Assembly (NCBI RefSeq): GCF_026151205.1
Contig: NC_087076.1
Span: 20,578,828-20,642,827 of the forward strand
Length of the DNA stretch: 64,000 bases
Source: Bolinopsis microptera
Taxonomy: Eukaryota > Ctenophora > Tentaculata > Lobata > Bolinopsidae
Direction of reading: 5' to 3'
The notes under the pieces were generated by a model, which did no database searches, had not been told where the DNA came from, and worked only from the letters and a program-made list of their open reading frames with translations. Made by a program: the position numbers and the translations under genes. Positions 1-12,554 of this stretch are shown here, in pieces (the stretch's first letter is position 1; every line of letters begins with the position of its first letter).

Positions 1-236
<236 letters not shown>

Positions 237-245
237 GCCTATCTC

Positions 246-432
246 GATCCAACCGTTGGATCTAACCGTTGAATCTAACATCTAACCGTTGGATCTAACC
301 GTTCTTTCTAACCGTTGGATCTAACCGTTGGATCTAACCGTACGATCTAACCGTACGATTTAACCGTCCCATCTAACCGTCCGATCTAACCGTTCGATCC
401 AACCGTACGATCCAACCGTTCGATCAAACGGT
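246..432. repeat. 13-bp minisatellite, unit ATCTAACCGTTGG
   Basis: About 14 degenerate tandem copies of a 13-base unit, (G)ATCTAACCGT(T/A)(G/C). Variation is concentrated in the last bases of the unit (TTGG, TACG, TCCC, TCCG). It directly follows the CT tract. A few isolated units such as GTTCGATCTAA recur to about 590. Confidence 0.9.
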
Positions 433-831
433 TTATATCAAAGCAATACTTATATGTATTGCGCGAAAGTCATAGCAGTGTCTAAACATAAGGTTAATAT
501 ACGTGTCAGCGCTGTGTGACGAGGTTTGGTTTGATCTAAACTGGACGCGCGCAGTTCGATCTAATTAGATCGAACAAATGGTTCGATCTGATTTACATCT
601 TGGTGACAGTTACTCTGCCGCGCCGCGCACTCAACTATGCTTCTCGCAACGACATCGTCAATTAATAATTATTTGTAATATCTGAAATGTTTGTGCAATT
701 CCGACACCAATTACATAAGACTAAGAGTAAGTTATCCAAGCCAAGGGTTGCGTAACTTCTTGGTCTTCCAGTACATAAATACTATCACACGAAAACCGAC
801 CAATTACAAATCAATGTCCCCGTTCAGTTAA
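433..831. other. Non-coding stretch, no gene seen
   Basis: No convincing exon. Scattered GATCTAA words trail off from the minisatellite. A fragment at about 612-665, with CTTCTCGCAACGACATCGTC, matches the right half of the 9-bp-TSD element family found complete at 841-950. Confidence 0.5.
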
Positions 832-840
832 CCGCTGGTT

Positions 841-950
841 TTGTAGCGCGATGCGTTACTGCGCGATGCGTTACTGGGCTTCTCTGGCTAGATCGGCGAG
901 ATGCGCTACTGTGCCGCGCCGAGCTGCCATGAATTGACATCGTCAATTAA
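841..950 (+). mobile_element. Miniature element with 9-bp target duplication, copy 1
   Basis: A 110-bp element that begins TTGTAGCGCGATGCG and ends GACATCGTCAATTAA. It is flanked on both sides by the same 9 bases, CCGCTGGTT (832-840 and 951-959). Copies at 45326-45445 and 46276-46404 share the termini and also carry perfect 9-bp duplications. Nine-base duplications are typical of Mutator-like (MULE) transposons; the terminal inverted repeats here are weak, so that assignment is an inference. It has no coding capacity. Confidence 0.8.
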
Positions 951-1014
951 CCGCTGGTTTAAGTCAAGGCCAAACTATAAACCCTAAACGTTTGTAATTT
1001 ATAAACCACACCAG

Positions 1015-1786
1015 GCCTGATGTGGTTCACGAAGCAGTTTGGGACGTATTCCCTGATGACGGTGTTTGGAGTGGAGAAGGTGATGATTGCCTATTTCCGT
1101 GACAAAGTCCACTACTCCAAACAGACTGCGTACATTACGAGTGTTCTGGTGTGGTGTCTGGTCGCTGTTATTGTGGCACTTCCCATTGGTGAGCTTTGAC
1201 CAGGATTTGTATTGCAAATTTATTCCGATTCGAGAATCACGTAATTATTGTCTTCAGCTTCGCTGATATCATGTTTCCATGACGGTGAGTATATTCGTCT
1301 TTGATCTTGTAATATCTTCTTTATTCAGTGGCTGGATGTAATTACCAAGGAAGTGAGTCAGGGCTGATAGAGTTCTCAGGAGACTGGTATCTCCTCAACA
1401 TTCCAGTATCCTACTTCGAGTGGACCTACACCATCCTCCCCATCCTTTACTATCTCCTAGCCTGGGCTACCACCATCAAAATCCTCATCAAGTTCACCCA
1501 CCAACTAACGGAAAGACAGGAAAATGTTTTGGTTGCCGTACCACTACGAAGAGAAACACGAATACAGCAGAATCACAATCCTCGGGCACTGTTGTACTTG
1601 ATTAACTTTATCGTGACGTTCACACCTTGGATTGTTCTAGTGGGGTTCAGGATGATAGACTTGTTCGAGTGGAAGCATGCAGTTTTGGCAAGAACAGCGC
1701 CAGAGAGCTTGACTTTTACGGCGGGAATACTTTTGTTGACTTTGAATGCTATTTTTAATCCTATCATATATTTCATTGGGCGATAA
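1015..1786 (+). CDS. Rhodopsin-family GPCR, 3' part (TM3 to TM7)
   Basis: Two exons of a class A G-protein-coupled receptor. Exon 1015-1188 follows a CCAG acceptor, enters with two codon-completing bases and leaves in phase 1 at G|GTGAGC. It encodes TM3, a degenerate DRY position reading EKV, the second intracellular loop and TM4. Exon 1329-1786 follows TTATTCAG, rejoins in frame as valine and encodes the second extracellular loop with a cysteine, TM5, a basic third loop, TM6 with a TPW in place of the usual CWxP, and TM7 with NPIIYF, the NPxxY motif. The stop codon comes three residues after TM7, so the cytoplasmic tail is almost absent. The exon or exons for the N-terminus, TM1 and TM2 are not seen and probably lie before base 1. 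The ligand cannot be inferred. Confidence 0.8.
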
Positions 1787-4243
1787 AATTACGATGGTAA
1801 TACATTAATACCTCGTTATTATATAGCGCGGACCACGTTGTCAAATTAAATGGGACAGATATCTGGGATAGAGTTCACAACTCAGTAGTCTGTACAGTGT
1901 ACATAGTAGCTATAGATTAAGAATTGTAAACAAGATTCATTTGTTACAGTGCACAGTGGAGTTCCCACCTACGAGTGAAAACTGAGAGGTGGCGCGCCTG
2001 ATGATAAGGTATGATAATGTCAGCCTTGCGGCGCGGCTGACATTAGCTTTCATTACGTTTGAATTATCGCATATACTCTGCATACACCGCGCCACCTTTC
2101 AGGCGCGCCACCTCTCAGTTTTCACTTGTAGGTGGGAACTCCACTGTAATGACTACTGCTGCAGTGGACACAGCTGACTCGACACAGCATCTTGTTCTGT
2201 TCATTACGATGATTTCAGGAAGCATCTATTACTATACTGGTATACTCTATTGCATAGTTTCCTTCAAAGAGTTAAAAATTTTTTGTATTGTTCATTTTAA
2301 TAATTTAACCTAAACAGTAGACAATGAAATTAGGGTAATCTTTGATGAAAAATTTTGTTATAATATTATGATGATTTGGTCCCTATATGTCACTTTTATT
2401 AATCTATGTTGTTTTGTTTTCAATAATTTTCTTAACATTGCAAATGGCAACCCGATACTATTAGCTTATATTATTAGGCCGGCCGGTTTAATCATAAAGT
2501 GTCTTAATGAATTTATATATCTGGTATTTCCAATTGTGAAGTTCTACTGCGCTTCTCTTGAAAACGATATATCGTGTATATATACACAATATATGAAACT
2601 AGGGAAATCTGAATGAGATAATATCAACTATAAGAAATACACCAGAACATAATAAACACATTTATCTAAGATTTAACTAAAACGTTTGTTCCTCTTGTTG
2701 ATCATTATTGGCTCCCATAAAATTAAAAGCCGCCTCAAGAATAATTTAAACATTTAATTTTTATTCTGAGAAATTGAAACCATAATTGAGATCATCAGCT
2801 TTTTGGGGTTCTTGTAGAAAATGGTTCCAAGTACATAGCTACTTTCATGGTTTGGTGTCCGATCTAAATTGTGATGCCACAAAAATGAACAAATTCGTTC
2901 ATCTTATATATCGAATTCTTAGATTAGACAAAATACCATAATTGAAATGGAATGCTTTAATTGGATTAGCAAACAAACAGATGAACTTGGGATTAAAATT
3001 CAAGAGCAGCTTCAAACTTAAAGAAAATCTAAAATTTAAAAGTGATAGCTTTGAATATCAAATAGTAATCAGGCAATAATTTTGAAAAATGACTCATTCA
3101 ACGCTCTTAAAAATATATATAATAGTTCTAGATACCGGTGGGGAAGTGAACCATATTTACTTTGGTACGTGACAGTGAATCTGGGTCCTGATTGGACAAT
3201 GCTGAGAACTAGTTGGGTTACCTCACCACCAACATCCAGATCTGAAGGTCCGGCCAAATCGTCTTTTGTGTGCGATTTTAAAAGATTGATCGCAATTAAT
3301 TAATATTCACAAATAACAAGCAGATAACAAATCTTTCAACTCATAAAACTTAAATTTCAAAGTGTCTACATAGCTAACGTAGCATGTTCTACAGTCCACG
3401 CCCATGTTGCACATCAAGGGCTTATTCGTGGATTAAAAAGTACGTTTCTTAACAATTTTACGATACCGTAGAAACTGAATCTCAATGTTCATGACATTAT
3501 TACTGATCGTAAAATGAGTATTTCTTAACGATGAAATTTTAGTTATTTGAGAATTGGGCAACTCTCTGCAGTTTTTTATTGAACTCCATGATGTGATGGT
3601 TTTCACTGTGTCACGTGACTAAATATTAAACGGTCTTTATTACGTTACAGTCACGTGACACGACAGATCCGATAAGCTTTTTATTAGAACCATAACTTGG
3701 AGAGTTGTGTCTGATTTATATCTCTAGACTTGAAATGAGGAATTGTTGAGGGTCGATCCCAAAGATTTGTATCCTCATCACCTGAGATTAAAATATAGTA
3801 ACTACGTAGGTTTATCTTATAAACAATAAAAACATGAGCAGTAATGCAAAACTACCACATACACATATGTCGAGGATTAAAGATTTCAAGCTAAATTTGT
3901 TTATGTATATTGTATGTGCTCCCTCTATGTCCAACGTACGAACCTCTTTGGAGAGAGTGATTTGCGTTTTTTAGGTGTTGAGAGTCTTCCGATAATGTTT
4001 TCAACTTGACCCATTCTCCTTATCTTTACTGATATCTGATAAGGCGTCAGACCTGAAATAACCAAATTCATTCAAATAAAGAGTCTGCGAAATCTTGCGA
4101 AATATGTATATTATATTATGATGATTATGTTAAAATTTGAAAGGATCTTTACATTTAGGGAAGTTCTTCCTGATTCGATAAAGATTTAACGTCTGAACGA
4201 TAACACTATTTTTTAAACGACTAAATAAAATGAATAAACTGTA
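1787..4243. other. Intergenic, AT-rich
   Basis: Apart from the TIR element at 1954-2146 I see no gene, RNA gene or clear repeat. Open frames here are short and AT-driven. A pair of TCACGTGAC words at about 3610-3660 forms a small inverted motif of unknown meaning. Confidence 0.5.
1954..2146. mobile_element. MITE-like element with ~48-bp TIRs
   Basis: The left end (CAGTGGAGTTCCCACCTAC onward, about 1954-2003) and the right end (2098-2146, ending GTAGGTGGGAACTCCACTG) are inverted copies with about one mismatch in 48 bases. Each arm contains a GGCGCGCC site. About 95 bases of unique sequence separate them, including a smaller GTCAGCC/GGCTGAC inverted pair. TACAGTG precedes the left arm and TA follows the right arm, compatible with a TA-targeting (Tc1/mariner-type) element. 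It is non-coding. Confidence 0.8.
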
Positions 4244-7200
4244 CTAAGGACCTCTGTTTGAGTGTTCTGAAGGGACTTGCTGAGGAGAAACCTCTTTGTA
4301 CTCGATACCAGGCCGTTTTCCTTTGCATACATTCCCATTCTTCTTCGGATAGTTCTTCTTGACCGTGAGAGGAAGTTCAGGAGAGTTTCCCTGTGGTGCA
4401 TAACACGCATACTTGTTGAACCTGGAAACCACTCCATTGGGTTGCTGCTGTGAGTTCATAAACTTATCAAAACTAGGATCATTGCTGGTCCTAATCTGCT
4501 CCATTAAAATGCTGTACGCATCAGAGGACCGCATGGTTCTGACGTTTTCCCCGATGGGCTCGATGTTGGGGAGCGGTTCCACAAGGACAGGACGGTGACG
4601 TCTGAAGCGGCCAGGAGCCACCCAGGGCGGAAAGAGAGGAGCTCCCTCTGTCTGGGAGAAGGAGTCTGTGGGTTTCTTGTTGACGATCTGATATCCCTGG
4701 AAAGGGACGGACGGCTCAAAGGGGGAGTATAGGGAGTTGTTAGCCGGGTACTGAGTCTGACATGTCCTCTGCTCGATAGTGGGCGCTACCCGAGTGTTAT
4801 CCTCGTTGCTGAGAGTGCGAGGGGATGGTCTGGATACTTTTCTAGCGCTCAAGAGTGGTTCTACCAGCACTGAACTGAGTGGGGAGTTTGTGTAGTCGAG
4901 GAAGGGACTGTAGGGCGGGAACATGTCCGTTTGGATGGCTATATCCACCACGTTGTCTTGTCTCTGCACGATGAAGACTAGGACGGGAGTTGAGACCTCT
5001 ATAGCAGAACAGTGTTTGCTGTGGTTAGGGAACTGGGTCTGGACCGTGCGTTGCTCCACAGGAATCCTCACAATCTCCTGACCTGACTCGTTACGCTCTA
5101 CTATCGGGAAGGTGCTCTGCATTGACAGACGTCTACCATCCATCCAGGGAGACAGAGGGTTATTCTCAAAACAGTTCATTCTACTGGAGTCCTTCTGTTG
5201 ATCTTCAAAAGGAGCAGAGGAGCTGGGAGGCTCCAGATACTGATCGTATATAGAATGCTGGGGACTCCACGAGTTTGACTGCTCGTCAATAGCCCAGGAG
5301 GAGCTCTGAAATTGTTCGAAACTCTCGTGCTGGCGTCTCCACTGGTTCCACTCAGGGTTTTCCTTGGGAGTGAGGTCGTCAGGTTTGGAACTGAAGAGGA
5401 CGGTGGGAGGTTTAAATGTGTCCACAGACTCTGAACTGTCGTGGTAGTTCATCCTAACGTAACTTGGTTTCGGTTTAACAAGGTGTTCGTTCGAACTAAG
5501 AGGAGCCTTGATGAAGTCATTCAGCGAGGTGTTCGCAAACAAAGAATCATTCCGTGGAAAGGGTTCCATGTAGGTGGGTTCCTGCGTCGGGAATACAGTT
5601 TGTTCATCAGCTAGCATCTCATCAAACAACCTCTCTGCAACCGACATGTCTCCTTTTTGACGGGACGCGGAGGTGGGTCGTCTTTCATCTGACTTGTAAC
5701 CTCCACTCCCTTTACCACTCTCCTTAAAATCTTCTGAGGTCTCGTCAACTACCCTTATCTTCTCATCGCTTCCTCGACGTGTTTCAGAGAAAGCATCTAT
5801 GTACAAGGGAGCTCGTCTGTGCTCGAAGTCTGAGGTGGAAGTAGCAGGTAGGTCAGATTGGAAATGGTTGGCTGTGCTAGTCTTCACAATGTTCGGCTTG
5901 ATGTTAAACCGTTCCAGAGAATTCCGTATCCTTATGGGGCTAATACGACTAAAGTCAGAAGTAGGAGGGACATCCTGTGGGACACTGACACTCTGGCTCG
6001 GTTCAATGCTAGCCACGACCTTCTTCATTAGGGTCGCATTTTCAGATACGTTATTTTCAGATACGTTATCAAAACTTTTATCCGTGTTCACAAGCAAATC
6101 AGAATTATCAGCCTGCATTCCAGGACTTTTTATCAAAGTATCTGCAATATCGGGTTGTAGTGCTGACTCCGAAGAAAACACTCCATCCTTAGAAACTCCT
6201 TCATTTCCTCCTTGTTCTAATTCTTCCACTTTAACGGTGGGAAGTTCAAACTCCTCAGGGGGTTTTGTTTCTCCTACAACAGCAAGTCCTTGATTATATA
6301 TCTCTTGGTCACTCATTGGAAACAGTGTGCGTAGGACAGACATTTTGGTAGCTTCTTCATCGGGGCTTTCAGCTTGGGGCTTGTTTTTATTGTTTTCTTC
6401 AGCTGATTTCAAGGATTTTTCAAAAGCTTTGCTTTCCTTGAACCTTTCCAACACGATATTGAACACATTAGCTTGAGGGTCTGGGATGTCCTTGATTGTG
6501 GAGGCAAACAGTTTGTACATGGTCTCAGTATCATCAAGTGTCTGTATGTTTCCTGCCTCGATAAGTCTGTCTATCTGAGCAGTCAGGCCTCGGTTTTCCT
6601 CCGCCTCTTCATCTGACTCATCAGCCTTGTTCACAGTCGGTGTGATTTTAGACCAGGCTGATTTAGGAGGGGAGAAAGGTGTGTTCAACTTTGCTGCACT
6701 ATCGAACTCTGATTCCTCCATGACGTCGAGAGAGGTTCTCCCTCGGGGATGAGATGCAGACATCCGGGCCCGACCTTGCATTCTCCTGCCGTATACGTAC
6801 TTCAGCGTCTTCTTAGCGTTGGTTTGTTGTACCGAGGTTTTTGGTTTGATGTACAGGAGGGTTCCTTCTACGGGCTCCTCTTTTATCACGGAGATATCCT
6901 CAAAATCAACAGGTTCCTCTTTCACTGCCACTAAAGGTTGCACCTCTATCTGCTTTAACTTTTTGACACGTTTTCTGAATATCTCCACCATCAGCATCTG
7001 ATCAGGCTCTAACTGCTCTTGCTTTATTTTTAATGTTTCTGGCTGGACAATAGTTTCAGGTGCTGTGTCAGATGATTCCTTTAAATCGGGTTTATTGACT
7101 TTCGGCGAATCGGTGGCAGGAATAATTGGAGACGAATTGGTTTCAGCATATGTTTCATCGACAGGCTCTGTTTTAATCGCAAATGGAATGCATGGCTTTT

Positions 7201-8977
7201 TATGTTTTTTCGTCTTTTGCTTCCTCGCCTCTTCCTCAATGTGGGATGTCGGATGAACGATGTCCTCGGTCGCTGTATCAGTATTTTCATCAGATCTACT
7301 GACTTTAAATGGTATATTAAGCGATACAGAAGACAAATTGATTTCAGATGATGTCTCATCGACAGGCTCATGTTTTATGGAAAAAGGAATGCACGGCCTT
7401 TTATGTTTCTTCTTTTTCCGCTTTCTGGATTCTTCTTCGCTGATGGGCGATGGTTCCTCAGTATTTGGAATATTAGGTGTGATATTTTCACTATTTTGTG
7501 AAGGAGGATGGATTGATGTGGATAGCTCAGCTGGACGCGTCAATGCACCCCTCTGTTGAAAGCAAGGAGCTGATGAGTATTGTTCAGAATCAGTGCTTAA
7601 TATTGGTTCAGGGTGATTTCTGACACAGTCAGATTCGGAGCATTCTACAGGCTCTGATTTAATAAGAGCGTTGTGGTGATCACAATCCATCATTTCTCGT
7701 TTCACGGCCAGAAGGGGGTTTGGATTGACTGACATGTCCTCATAATCCATCGGCTCTGGTTTGATCGTCGGAGCCATATAAGGGTTTCTGTTGACTTGAT
7801 CTTGATTACTAAAAGTAGGATAATTAATCTCTTGCTCAAAGCACCGAGGATTGCTTGTTAAATCCTGAGATATGGAGGTGGATTGCTGCGAAGAACACGA
7901 AGACGGAGGTCGAGAGTAAGAGTCGAGTCTGGCCACCCTTTGAGAGACTGAGTATGGTCGTGATTTCCCGTGCGAGGTACCAGACTGAAACTGAGTCATG
8001 AATTCTTGGAGCTTCTCCTCCTGCAGGGTAGCATCGGGACTTGTACTTCTACACTTTTTTCTGGCGGCCCATCTGGCAGCTCGATTACTGTCGGGAGGAT
8101 ACCTTTTTCTCAGAAACTCCTGGATGTTGTGACTTATCCGGATCTTCGGCACAAGAACCACAAGACTTTGCATTTTCTTTCTCTTGCGTTGGTACATGGG
8201 ACGATGTTCTCGCGTTGAACTGGTGCTCTGCTCTCTCATGTGGAACTCATCCATATCCTCACACTGCTCTTGTCTCAAACTTTCAAAATATCTCTTAGCT
8301 CGTGCCAGCAGGCCCGGATCCTTCATGTCTGTCTCCCCATAGTGCGGGTCAAAGTGGGGTGCATCAAACTCTCTAGTATCATTCCCCTCTGCAAAGAACG
8401 AGTACAGTCCATACTGATAGCTGGTTAGATCGACAGTCTTGTTCAAGTTCCTGGCTACTTTAGAAGGATTGAACCTGCCAACAGGTCGAGATGAGGTCTG
8501 GGTCTCAGGGAGAGTGGTTGAGGTAGCAGGGGGGTGAACACGTGAACATTGTTCAGGACTACAAGGTTCAGGCTTTATCACTATCGGAGGAGGAGCGTCA
8601 ACTATCTCTTCTTTAATGTTTACTCCTGAAAAGAGCAAAATTTCAGTTTCAAATTGAATATCTGAATATCTACAGATATCTGCAATCTCGTACTTAATTC
8701 AAAATGAGATAATTGGTTCGCACGGCCGTGACAACACAATCGACAATAGAATGACACACCATTTATTTTTCTCTCGCGATCAGACGGTATCCTCTAATAC
8801 GAAATAAACTTCGGAACAGGTTTTCCGACGACTTCAGTTCAACTGCAGTATATTATATGACTTCAGTTCAACAGCTGCAGTATATTATATGACTTCAGTT
8901 CAACTGCAGTATATTATCATGATTATAATATGACAGCGAAAGTTTCACTTACCAAAGTTTTCAGGGCATGTTTCCAT
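4244..8977 (-). CDS. Large unrecognised protein rich in SUMO-consensus-like motifs
   Basis: Two coding exons. The short one (8953-8977) has ATG in METCPENF and donor G|GTAAGTG. The second is a single 4.4-kb exon, 8625-4244, entered through TTTTGCTCTTTTCAG; the join is in frame. The protein is about 1468 residues, mostly low-complexity and charged, with no enzyme domain I recognise. The N-terminal half holds about ten psi-K-x-E matches of the form IKxEPVD (for example IKPEPMD, IKSEPVE, IKHEPVDE, VKEEPVDFED), the SUMO attachment consensus. Two of these lie in a tandem duplication of about 65 residues, each copy with a basic RKxKxKKHK stretch and PCIPF. The C-terminal part repeats short QT motifs (AIQTD, TVQTQ, TCQTQ, FSQTE). 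These features suggest a nuclear scaffold or regulator; that is inference. The frame stays open upstream of the ATG to a possible acceptor at 9039, so another 5' exon may exist. Confidence 0.75.
8829..8932. repeat. Three tandem copies of a ~30-bp unit in the first intron
   Basis: The unit GACTTCAGTTCAACTGCAG followed by TATATTATAT is repeated three times, the middle copy with a 3-base insertion (CAGCTG). It lies in the intron between the two coding exons of the large protein at 4244-8977. Confidence 0.85.
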
Positions 8978-9990
8978 CTTCTGAGTCAAATCTTTCACGC
9001 CATATTTCCCTTGCTGAAGTAGGCATGTCAGTGAATCACTAAGTATATTATTATTAATTGAATGACATAATTTCCACCGATACGGTAACATTATTCTATA
9101 CGATATTGTGATCTAATAGGCAAGGTTAACTTTAACCCTTTCCAAATATACAGAATTATCCGTATGTAACCAAGCCAAATATACAGAATTATCCGTACGT
9201 AACCAAGGAGACTTAATCTAACAGGGCACATGCCCGCAGCTTCATATTTATAACTCTGCTTATAATTTACATTATAGTCAGTCACTCCAGTGATTCCGGT
9301 GTACAGTTTACTTGACTAAATGATAAAACAAGTGCATGACAGAGAAATCAGCAACCGGATTTGCCATGAAGCAGATTAATAATTGGAGTAGAATTCTAAG
9401 ACGCGCAATGCGCGCGTCATTTTTTGATCAACAAAGTTCAAGCCGTGGCCTATCTAGCAAGGAAAAATGTTCTTAAAACTAGCAATAGGAGAGAAAATGC
9501 GCTTGCAGGAGTTAACTTAATAACATTTCTAGGGCCTTCTGGACAGAATACCACGTTGACCGATGACACATTATACCAATTATACAGAAGTCAGTAACAT
9601 ACACGAACAATCTGCTGAAAAAACCATTATAACAGTAAATGGGATAAATCACTTAAACAAAAGATCATTCAAAGCAGTCCCGCTGCTACGAGCTACGAAA
9701 ATAAACAAAATAAATCTGAGACATCAATCGAAATAGATTCTACAAACACAACCTCAAAACGTCATTAAAAATCCATAAAAAACGAATAAAATTAAGTTAA
9801 AACAACAAACAAGGCCCTACTAAACAACAAACTCGAAAATCTAGAAAATTCTAAAGTGTTAACAGCAGAATGAACAGAGATAAGAAGGTACTCGTTTGAT
9901 TTGACACGTGACACTTCAACAGAGCAACACATAAACCCGCTAAAGTAGAGCCTGAAGGTAAAAAACACCTCTTATTGATGACTTAATTAA
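8978..9990. other. 5' flank of the large protein gene, with a 34-bp tandem duplication
   Basis: The first 60 bases are in-frame 5' extension or 5' UTR of the gene at 4244-8977. At about 9142-9208 a unit containing CCAAATATACAGAATTATCC occurs twice in tandem with one difference. No other gene is seen up to the TTAA element at 9991. Confidence 0.5.
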
Positions 9991-10812
9991 GGAGAGATAC
10001 ACCAAAACCGTTTTTGCTCCGAACATCGATTTTATTTTATATTATTTTTAAATAGACAAAAAGAATAAGATTGTACACCTTCAAAAAAATTTTAAAATAT
10101 TCCCTCATCGAGAAAAAAAATATTTTTCTTTTTCGAAAATTTTTAAAATTTGGAGAAGTCTGTCACTGTAATACCTATAGTTCGGTCATTTAAAAAGTTT
10201 TTTGGCTGATTTTTTTACTGAACATTACTTACACTCCGTACTAGAAGCCATTGAAAGGATTATATAATTGAACAATAAATGACCAAGTTACAGACCGAAC
10301 AAGGTGAAAAAAGAAAAATTGGGATTTTTGCCTACCACCAAAAATTCTTGTGAGTGTAGTTGATGATCATGGCAAGCTTTTTGGAACCGGATTTCTCTCA
10401 ATTTTGAGTTTTAAGCTATGCTATGTGGCCTCAAACGACTTGGTGGTGAAATGTACAACTTTGGTGGTAGGCAAAAATCCCAATTTTTCTTTTTTCACCT
10501 TGTTCGGTCTGTAACTTGGTCATTTATTGTTCAATTATATAATCCTTTCAATGGCTTCTAGTACGGAGTGTTAGTAATGTTCAGTAAAAAAATCAGCCAA
10601 AAAACTTTTTAAATGGCCGAACTATCGGTATTACAGTGACAGACTTCTCCAAATTTTAAAAATTTTCGAAAAAGAAAAATATTTTTTTTTCTCGATGAGG
10701 GAATATTTTTAAAAATTTTTGAAGGTGTACAATCTTATTCCTTTTGTCTATTTAAAAATAATATAAAATAAAATCGATGTTCGGAGCAAAAACGGTTTTG
10801 GTGTATCTCCCC
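9991..10812. mobile_element. Foldback element: ~350-bp inverted arms, TTAA flanks
   Basis: The left arm (9991-10343) and right arm (10459-10812) are near-perfect inverted copies separated by a loop of about 115 bases. The outer ends read GGAGAGATACACCAAAACCG and its inverse, with small differences, and both are directly flanked by TTAA (9987-9990 and 10813-10816). TTAA duplication is the hallmark of piggyBac-type transposition. There is no transposase, so this is non-autonomous. A transcript through it would form a long double-stranded hairpin. Confidence 0.88.
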
Positions 10813-10829
10813 TTAAGTTGGTTTATTAA

Positions 10830-12554
10830 AGGATGAGGGGACCTTAGAAAAAGTTTTTTTCTCGTGCAAATCATATTATTACATTAATCGTAAAAACCAC
10901 TTTAGTGAAATCCGCAAAGTTGTATTTCATTCGCGCGCCGAGATATCCAGCCAAAACAATTTGAACCTGTGACGTCAATTATGTGAGTTGCTCTGATCCG
11001 CGCATATAGAAATACAGGTAAAATGAGCGTGCGGGCTGACTAAATTACTAATTAAGAATACATAAACAATTTACAATACTAACAAGCCTATAGCCAATGG
11101 AGAGGAGACTTTTTATGACCGGTTGAAAAAAGAATTATCACCCTACGATAACCATGAGCCGAGATACACCTGAAATAAGATTGAAGTCACACAGAAAGGC
11201 ATGTAAATTATGTATATTTATAGCTCCCAACGTAACACCTAGCAACTCCCTGTATCGTACCACAGTTGATATATCAACATGTCATATCAACACAACACGG
11301 TCCTAATAAAAACGGATCGGGTAGGTATGAAATGCATGTCTTCATTCCAGTTGGACAAGCACCAAGCACCAAGCTTTTAAGTTCTAACTCACTATGTGAC
11401 ACTATTTATAACGTAAGCAAGATTTGCAACTATTACACCAAGCAATATTATACCAAGCATAGCAGACGAACACATCCACATTCGTTACGCTTTACACTCA
11501 AGTCACAGCAAACTAAAACGGTAAATTATAAATGAGTGTACAACTAAAGGCCGGTACACGCGCAGTGCCAAACCGCACGTGCGCACTCAGATAGGACTAG
11601 AGGCGCCAAGGGCCAGCTAGTAAAATGTATTCTACTACATCATACATTCAATCGATTTTTAGATCTTCTGTTGCGGCGCTTTGCTGTCTTAAAAGTTTGT
11701 TCATTTGAAAGCTTTTTCACTATAAATATAAAGAGTGTCTTTATACATCATTCTACATACAACATTCTTTGGGATACTGGAGCTGAACGGACTGGGTAAA
11801 GGACGGCGCTTCAGACTACCACAGTGTGTGGTGAGAGTTATCCGCAGAATGTACCCCAGCAAGTCAGGCAAATATGTCGGATTTAAATCACTAAACGAAC
11901 AAGTTTCGGAAAAGCTAAACATATATTAAGTGGGTCGGTCAACATATCTTCTATTTCATATGTAGTGCTCTGCCAATTGCAACACTTGATTTGATTGTGC
12001 TCTGCCGATTGCAACACTTGATTTTATATTGTTCGTCGCACATTTCATATGAAAATACATTCCTTTATTCTTGTATAAAGAAATATGCCGATTTTTAATT
12101 GTGTCCATATCGGGTTTCAAACAAGTCAAAACAAAATAGCAGTTTGTGGTTTAGTTAGCGGATGCTACTTATCTTAGCTATTTATAAATAGAAATACCTA
12201 CTACAACTACAAGAAAGCCTTTCTGAGTTACATTTAACTATTAAAGAGAATTATTCGTAACTTAGACTAATTCAGTGCAACCAAAGATACCGCTCTCGCA
12301 AACGCCAAAGGTAACACGACGCAAGTAAAACAGAACAGGACAAATGGTTGACACGAGCGAAGGGTGTGCGCGCACGCACGTTGGTCTTACACATAATTGA
12401 CGTCACAGCCCAAAATTGCTATCAGCCAATAGGAGCGCGGCGTGATATTGCACGAATTATCGATTTCACAGTCCGGCGTATTTTTTGATTCTACACACTT
12501 TCACAGGACTTAAACGCGAATATTTGAAAGTAAATTCTAAGGTCCCCTCATCCT
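10830..12554. mobile_element. Second TTAA-flanked TIR element, 1.7 kb
   Basis: The ends AGGATGAGGGGACCTTAGAA and TTCTAAGGTCCCCTCATCCT are perfect inverted repeats of 20 bases, each directly next to TTAA (10826-10829 and 12555-12558). Similarity continues inward in weaker form: TGACGTCAATTATGTGA at about 10972 and its inverse at about 12388. The interior has no recognisable transposase. Only 17 bases separate it from the foldback element at 9991-10812. Confidence 0.8.

Noticed and set aside
5799-8428. Plus-strand open frames opposite the large minus-strand protein
   Set aside because: Shadows of the 4.4-kb coding exon; no splice sites, similarity or composition supports them.
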